A stretch of DNA of 64,000 nt, from positions 1,798,001-1,862,000 of the forward strand of contig NZ_CP025086.1 of assembly GCF_004135935.1 (NCBI RefSeq). Reading direction: 5' to 3'. The translations under genes were made by a program, and so were the position numbers. Positions 57,052 to 64,000 of this stretch are shown one piece after another. The notes under the pieces are model-generated. The model worked only from the letters and a program-made list of their open reading frames with translations. It did not search any database and was not told the origin of the DNA. The DNA comes from Methylovirgula ligni. GTDB taxonomy: Bacteria > Pseudomonadota > Alphaproteobacteria > Rhizobiales > Beijerinckiaceae. Position 1 is the stretch's first letter, and each line of letters opens with the position of its first letter.

Positions 57052-58398
57052 TTAGAAGTTGCCGGTATCTCGAAGGCGATACCAGGTCTCGATGAGTGGC
57101 ACCGCCCGCTTCGCCGCAAAATGCAGGGGATGGCTCGGAAACGAGAGGTCGCTAAAGGCACTTTCGCCTTCGGGCTTTCCGAGCAATTGGAGAGCGATCT
57201 TGCGGCCGAAATGGGTGGCTCGCGAAACGCCCGTGCCGCAATAGCCCATAGCGTAATGGATGCCATCGACCGTGCGGCCGAGATGCGGAAATTCGTCGAA
57301 TGTATATCCTATCGTCCCATCCCAGGCATGGCTCAATTTTATCTCGCCAAGTTCCGGAAAGGCGCGGAGGAGGTCGCTTGCAAGATGTGCGTAGGCCGCG
57401 GCTGAACCCCGGCGCGCAATATGACTGGAGCGTCCACCCCAGATCAGCCGATATTCGCCGGGCGCGGGACGAAAATAGAAGAAGACGCGATTCGAATTTC
57501 CGAAGACTCGCCGCTTCGGGAAGAGGGTGTCGAAGAGTTCGGGCGGAATAGGGCCTGTCGCGATCTGCGCGGATACAACGGGGACGATGCGCTTGGCGAA
57601 GAATGGACCGACATTTTTCGTGTAGCCGTTCGTCGCGACGATGACGTCTCGCGCCTCGACGTCAAATCCGTCAAAACGGACAAGGTGCCGGTTTTTCTCG
57701 GAAACGATGTCTTTGACCGCTGCGTTTGCGCGCACAAGGCCGCCAACGTCCCGCACGCGCGCCAAAAGCCCCGCGTGATAGCGCCCCGGATGCAGGGAGG
57801 CATCCTGCGGCAGCAATGATCCGCCATAAAATAAATCGGTGCCGATCTCTTTTCGCTGCTCGGCCCGCGGGATCATTTCGGATTCGACATCGGCGTAGCG
57901 GCGTAAATCCTTCATGTCCCGTGCCATGGCTTCATAGTGCTCGGGCCGCATCGCACCGCGAAAGCGTCCGCACCGCGTGAAGTCGCAGTCGATATGTTCG
58001 CGCTGAATGAGGCGTTCGATGCCGTCAAGCATTTCGACGCCCTCGTGAAGCAGCTCGACCGCCTTGCGCTCGCCCTTCATTGCAATGAGCGTCTTGACCC
58101 GGAATTTCTGATTTCCGCTGCCAACCTGGCCGCCATTGCGCGTGCTCGCGCCAAAGCCCGGCACTCCGGCATCGACCACAACAACGCGGCGTCCTTCGCG
58201 CGCCAGCGTCAGAGCCGCCGAAAGGCCGGTAAAGCCGGAGCCGGCGATGACGACATCGACTTTTTGGGGAAGCGGCGTGTCTTTTCCGTTTTCCGGCGGC
58301 GCGGCTTCCCACCAATAGGGGATGTTTCCGATGGCCTTTCGCCAGCGACCGCCCGCGAGTTCGCGCAGGGTCGGAACATCGGCTCGATCGGGAGTCAC
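57052..58398 (-). CDS. DAO-family FAD oxidase, PuuB-like
   Basis: This 448-residue flavoprotein has the FAD dinucleotide motif VVIAGSGFTGLSAALTLARE and the signature GFGASTRNGGQVGSGNQ, typical of gamma-glutamylputrescine oxidase (PuuB)-like amine oxidases. RDVIVATNGYTKN and a C-terminal AMGYCGTGVSRATHFG close the FAD site. Its natural amine substrate is unknown. No other putrescine genes are adjacent. The start is GTG 58398; the upstream 118 bp hold no gene, then tRNA-Ala. Confidence 0.92.
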   Translation of the reverse strand: MTPDRADVPTLRELAGGRWRKAIGNIPYWWEAAPPENGKDTPLPQKVDVVIAGSGFTGLSAALTLAREGRRVVVVDAGVPGFGASTRNGGQVGSGNQKFRVKTLIAMKGERKAVELLHEGVEMLDGIERLIQREHIDCDFTRCGRFRGAMRPEHYEAMARDMKDLRRYADVESEMIPRAEQRKEIGTDLFYGGSLLPQDASLHPGRYHAGLLARVRDVGGLVRANAAVKDIVSEKNRHLVRFDGFDVEARDVIVATNGYTKNVGPFFAKRIVPVVSAQIATGPIPPELFDTLFPKRRVFGNSNRVFFYFRPAPGEYRLIWGGRSSHIARRGSAAAYAHLASDLLRAFPELGEIKLSHAWDGTIGYTFDEFPHLGRTVDGIHYAMGYCGTGVSRATHFGRKIALQLLGKPEGESAFSDLSFPSHPLHFAAKRAVPLIETWYRLRDTGNF

Positions 58399-58514
58399 CT
58401 TGCGGCCCCGCGGGTTTCGATTTCGGGTCTTTCCCGCGCGACGATGACCGGAGGCTTCGGTTGTGCCGAGGCTTCGCCGGTGCTCAGCGCCGATACGATC
58501 AAGCCTTTGATTTG

Positions 58515-58592
<78 letters not shown>

Positions 58593-58724
58593 ACGCTTTC
58601 GCGCCACGCAAATCTTTGGGTGGATTTGTGGCCAGACCGGGCCGGCGCGGAGCGGCTATATAGACATAATAGCCTACCGCGACAAGCCGCCATTCCGCGC
58701 GGCGGACCGGCTCTTTCTTGTGAG

Positions 58725-59084
58725 CTACGGCTCCTCGTCCGGCGCGATATCGCCATCGATCAGGCCGGTGACGTCGTCGCTGTCTTCCTCTTCCTCTTCG
58801 AGGAAGGTGTCGTCGTCGCCGCCCTCGTCTTCGATCTCGACATCGTCCTCGGCAACGGTTTCGAGCGCGGCTTCTCCCGCCTCGACCTCGTCGAGCGAAA
58901 CCAGCTCTACGCCCGTTTCAGGCTCTTCCTCATCTTTCGCGACGGCCGCCGCACGGCTCGCGCGGGCGACGGTCTGCTGAACGGCACCGCACTTGGGACA
59001 GATGACCGGGTTCTTGTTCAGGTCAAAGAACTTCGTGCCGCATTGCTGGCAGGTACGCTTGTTACCGAGCTCGAGTTTCGCCAC
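58725..59084 (-). CDS. FYDLN-acid (TIGR02300) family protein
   Basis: This 119-residue protein has an N-terminal zinc-ribbon-like segment (CQQCGTKFFDLNKNPVICP, with a second pair CPKCG) and then a strongly acidic, Glu/Asp-rich tail (DTFLEEEEEDSDDVTG). TIGR02300 proteins are widespread and almost restricted to alphaproteobacteria; function is unknown. The first residues VAKLELGNKRTC suggest GTG 59084, with AGAGG upstream; the frame is open further but reads as non-coding. Divergent from aroA, a conserved neighbourhood. Confidence 0.93.
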   Translation of the reverse strand: MAKLELGNKRTCQQCGTKFFDLNKNPVICPKCGAVQQTVARASRAAAVAKDEEEPETGVELVSLDEVEAGEAALETVAEDDVEIEDEGGDDDTFLEEEEEDSDDVTGLIDGDIAPDEEP

Positions 59085-59273
59085 GGTTTGGCCTCTAAGG
59101 ATCGTTGAACACCTCGGCAGGGACGCCGCCCATCTTCGCTTGCGCCCGGCAAGCGAATGTCGCGTCCCCGCCACATTGGCGCGCTTAAGGCTCCCGTTAG
59201 TAAGCCCTAAGGCGCGTGTCAATTGGAACTTCACGGGGTCGTCCCCAAGAGATCGTGTCTGGCCCGCTGCTAA

Positions 59274-61363
<2,090 letters not shown>

Positions 61364-61370
61364 AAGATAG

Positions 61371-62306
61371 CTATTCTTCTTCGGAGAAAAAATCTTCGTC
61401 CAGACGACTAAACTCAAGCGCCCGGCTGACACGCACGCCTACCTTATGTTCAATCATCAGGCTCGTCAGGGTTTTCCCGTCGATCAAGATCACCCGCTGG
61501 GGTAGATTTCTGGCATAATCTGATGCCTGTTGGCTAAAGGTGGACGTTGTCACAAAAACGCCCTTAGCTGCGCCAAGGCCTACTAAGCTACCGACGAAAG
61601 ACTGCACCTCGGGTCGTCCGACAGTGTTGCCGGGAGTGTATCGCTTTGCCTGAACGTAGACACGATCCAATCCCAGCCGGTCTTCATTTATAATTCCATC
61701 AACGCCACCGTCACCTGAGCGACCAAGCCGCCGAGTTGCGTCGCGATAGTTTCCGCCATATCCCATTGCGACAAGAAGACTAACAATGACCTGTTCAAAA
61801 AAGCTGGGGCTGTTCTGAAGCATCCTCTGCAATAGATCGGTCTGAAGGGCCGAATGAACGGCAAGATAAGCGGCTTCGATCTGTTCTTCTGGAGTGACGG
61901 TGGCCGCGAGACCTGCGGATGAGGCGTTCGCCGGGCTCATGGAATTAACGGAATCGGCGCCGCCCGACCCGCGATAAAATTCCTTAAATGCCGGATTTTT
62001 AAGCAAAAGATCTACGTTTATCTGACCAGGGTTTTTGGCAATAAGGTCGCGTCCAATCTCGCTGGCGATAAACCGACCACGGCGCGGCGATGTGATCAAA
62101 CCGGCCTTACTCATATAAAATTTGGCCCAATGGATGCGATTATGCAGGACGGTTTGACGGCCGCTCGGGAGAACTTGGTCGCGTTCCTCCTTTGTCAAAC
62201 CAAACTGGGCCACGAGTTCGCCCGTTATTTCGGGAACGCTCGTTTCGCCACGTGCCGCCAACTTTAGAACAGGAAGCATAAGCGTCTGATAATCGGGAAT
62301 CGGCAA
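61371..62306 (-). CDS. Mrr-like restriction endonuclease
   Basis: This protein of about 311 residues joins an N-terminal winged-helix (Mrr_N: YQTLMLPVLKLAARGETSVP, GLITSPRRGRFIASE) to a C-terminal PD-(D/E)xK nuclease (Mrr_cat). The core reads GDGGVDGIINED followed by VYVQAKRY, matching the D...QxK active site. Mrr enzymes cleave methylated DNA. It lies on the opposite strand between cmk and rpsA, 7 bp from the cmk stop, and has lower GC and different codon use from its neighbours, so it was probably acquired. The start is uncertain: TTG 62306 gives a normal N-terminus, and TTG 62369 is in frame. No methyltransferase is adjacent. Confidence 0.9.
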   Translation of the reverse strand: MPIPDYQTLMLPVLKLAARGETSVPEITGELVAQFGLTKEERDQVLPSGRQTVLHNRIHWAKFYMSKAGLITSPRRGRFIASEIGRDLIAKNPGQINVDLLLKNPAFKEFYRGSGGADSVNSMSPANASSAGLAATVTPEEQIEAAYLAVHSALQTDLLQRMLQNSPSFFEQVIVSLLVAMGYGGNYRDATRRLGRSGDGGVDGIINEDRLGLDRVYVQAKRYTPGNTVGRPEVQSFVGSLVGLGAAKGVFVTTSTFSQQASDYARNLPQRVILIDGKTLTSLMIEHKVGVRVSRALEFSRLDEDFFSEEE

Positions 62307-62557
62307 TATAATTACTCGATCAATTGAGAATCCGGGTCGAACGTATCCGGGAATCGGAATCGTCTGCAATATATCGAGTTTGTGCGCCGCAATGGAGCAG
62401 CTTGCCCTTGCCGAGGGCCGCCGCGCTTGCTACATAGCCGCCCGAACCTGGTTTTTTGCACCGTCCGACGCCGGCCCGCCTTTTTGATGCGGGTGATCCT
62501 GCCCTCTGGCAGGCCACGGAGGCAAAAAGCTCCTTCAACCCTTAACCCCCGGCGTTC

Positions 62558-62580
62558 AGCCCAATTGGGCTTTTCAGGAG
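62558..62580 (+). promoter_or_regulatory. rpsA leader palindrome and ribosome site
   Basis: The palindrome AGCCCAATTGGGCT (62558-62571) is followed by TTTTC and then AGGAG (62576-62580) just before the rpsA ATG. Structure next to the ribosome site could serve S1 autocontrol or attenuation. No known riboswitch is recognised. Confidence 0.5.
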
Positions 62581-62585
62581 AACTT

Positions 62586-64000
62586 ATGACATCAACCACC
62601 ACCTACGCGCCTTCGCGCGAGGATTTTGCGGCGCTTCTCGATGAGAGCTATGGCGAAAACGAAGCTCTCGAGGGCGCGGTTATCAAGGGCATTGTCGTCG
62701 CCATCGAAAAAGATGTTGCCGTCATCGACGTCGGTCTGAAGACCGAAGGCCGCGTCGCCCTCAAGGAATTTCAGGGACCGGGCCGCGAAGGCGCGCCGAA
62801 GGTCGGCGATGAAGTCGAAGTCTATCTCGAGCGGATCGAGAACGCGCTCGGCGAGGCCGTGATCTCGCGCGACAAGGCACGCCGCGAAGAGAGCTGGGTG
62901 CGGCTCGAAAAAGCTTTCGAGAAGCAGGAAAAGGTCGAAGGCGTCATCTTCAATCAGGTCAAGGGCGGCTTCACCGTCGATCTCGACGGCGCCGTGGCCT
63001 TCCTGCCGCGCAGCCAGGTCGATATCCGCCCGATCCGCGATGTCGCGCCGCTGATGCATGTGACGCAGCCGTTCCAGATCCTCAAGATGGATCGCCGCCG
63101 CGGCAATATCGTCGTCTCCCGCCGCACCGTGCTCGAGGAGAGCCGGGCCGAGCAGCGCCACGAGATCGTCGCCAACCTCGAAGAGGGGCAGGTCATCGAC
63201 GGCGTGGTCAAGAACATCACCGATTACGGTGCGTTCGTCGATCTCGGCGGCATCGACGGCCTCCTGCATGTCACCGACATCGCCTGGCGCCGCGTCAACC
63301 ATCCGAGCGAGGTCCTCGCCATCGGTCAGACGGTGAAGGTCAAGATCATCAAGATCAACCACGAGACCCACCGCATTTCGCTCGGCATGAAGCAATTGCT
63401 CGACGATCCGTGGCAGGGAATCGAAGCCAAATATCCGGTCAACGCCCGCATCCACGGCCGCGTGACGAACATCACGGATTACGGCGCGTTCGTCGAACTG
63501 GAGCCGGGCATCGAAGGCCTGATCCACGTCTCGGAAATGTCGTGGACCAAGAAGAACGTCCATCCCGGCAAGATCGTCGCGACGAGCCAGGAAGTCGATG
63601 TCCAGGTTCTGGAAGTCGATCCGGTCAAGCGCCGCATTTCGCTCGGCCTCAAGCAGACGCTCACCAATCCCTGGGAAGATTTCGCCGCCAAGCATCCGAT
63701 TGGCAGCGAGGTCGAGGGCGAGGTCAAGAACAAGACCGAGTTTGGCCTGTTCGTTGGCCTCGAGGGCGATGTGGACGGCATGGTCCACTTGTCCGATCTC
63801 GACTGGAACAAGCCGGGGGAGCAGGCGATCGAGGAATACAAGAAGGGCGACATCGTCAAGGCGAAGGTGCTCGACGTCGATCAGGAGAAGGAGCGGATCT
63901 CGCTTGGCATCAAGCAGCTCGCCTCCGATCCGTTTGCCGCAGCGCCGGCCGACGAAAGCGGACCCGACTACAAGAAGGGTGCGATCGTCACCTGTGAGGT
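62586..64000 (+). CDS. rpsA: 30S ribosomal protein S1, 3' end cut by window
   Basis: This gene encodes the S1 ribosomal protein that binds mRNA leader regions. The window holds about 471 codons. Repeated S1 RNA-binding domains are clear: EGAVIKGIVVAIEKDVAVID, DGVVKNITDYGAFVDLGGID, GRVTNITDYGAFVELEPGIE, EGEVKNKTEFGLFVGLEGDV. Full-length S1 in this group is about 560-570 residues, so roughly 100 are missing. ATG 62586 has an AGGAG site. The upstream region 62307-62585 likely contains the promoter, since cmk is now separated by the Mrr gene. Confidence 0.98.
   Translation, partial: MTSTTTYAPSREDFAALLDESYGENEALEGAVIKGIVVAIEKDVAVIDVGLKTEGRVALKEFQGPGREGAPKVGDEVEVYLERIENALGEAVISRDKARREESWVRLEKAFEKQEKVEGVIFNQVKGGFTVDLDGAVAFLPRSQVDIRPIRDVAPLMHVTQPFQILKMDRRRGNIVVSRRTVLEESRAEQRHEIVANLEEGQVIDGVVKNITDYGAFVDLGGIDGLLHVTDIAWRRVNHPSEVLAIGQTVKVKIIKINHETHRISLGMKQLLDDPWQGIEAKYPVNARIHGRVTNITDYGAFVELEPGIEGLIHVSEMSWTKKNVHPGKIVATSQEVDVQVLEVDPVKRRISLGLKQTLTNPWEDFAAKHPIGSEVEGEVKNKTEFGLFVGLEGDVDGMVHLSDLDWNKPGEQAIEEYKKGDIVKAKVLDVDQEKERISLGIKQLASDPFAAAPADESGPDYKKGAIVTCE

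Overview
The window looks like chromosomal DNA of a GC-rich alphaproteobacterium of the order Hyphomicrobiales (Rhizobiales), probably near Beijerinckiaceae. The pointers are the tRNA-Ala / FYDLN-acid protein / aroA / cmk / rpsA neighbourhood at the right end, a class II (CP4-like) EPSP synthase, ATP-type PEP carboxykinase, malate synthase G, NodT-type lipoproteins with RND pumps, and rhizobial-style intergenic palindromes. The family-level placement is inference; no rRNA is present.

Layout. 1-6448 (minus): an MdtABC-like RND pump with a NodT-type outer-membrane factor. 6770-7755 (plus): a DUF2946 protein and a PCu(A)C copper chaperone. 7880-11326: DEAD-box helicase, HxlR regulator, small exported repeat protein, alpha/beta hydrolase. 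11508-14624 (minus): tRNA-Arg(ACG), a histidine kinase, and a disulfide-reductase-fold flavoprotein without its redox cysteines. 14873-22867: UDP-glucose dehydrogenase, a radical SAM protein with an N-terminal cysteine cluster, pckA-glcB, and an MFS transporter. 23137-25581 (minus): an exported protein of 20 Sel1 repeats.

25755-33126 (plus) is the most interesting block: tonB-exbB-exbD, a DHA2-type MFS exporter, then a TonB-dependent receptor translationally coupled to a ModA-like periplasmic binding protein. The receptor is preceded by an inverted repeat, GCTATATA-N6-TATATAGC, that resembles the molybdenum-responsive ModE box. This suggests TonB-driven outer-membrane uptake of molybdate, tungstate or a chelate of one of them.

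33219-49102: a small exported protein, two tandem coiled-coil porins, then a two-component system directly upstream of a second tripartite RND pump (permease, fusion protein, outer-membrane factor). A 31-bp direct repeat precedes the two-component genes. A Cys-repeat exported protein and an OprO/OprP-type porin follow. 49400-50634 is a decayed patch: a small exported protein, a possible quinoprotein fragment, a frameshifted tyrosine recombinase and tRNA-Ala(CGC).

50775-64000 is mostly housekeeping: YggT, DUF167, EI24/CysZ-like protein, biotin synthase, CsbD, a MocR regulator with a PNPOx-like flavoprotein, DUF4436, a DAO-type oxidase, tRNA-Ala(GGC), FYDLN-acid protein, aroA-cmk, an Mrr-type nuclease between cmk and rpsA, and rpsA running off the right edge. 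Two genes are cut by the window: the mdtC-like gene on the left and rpsA on the right.
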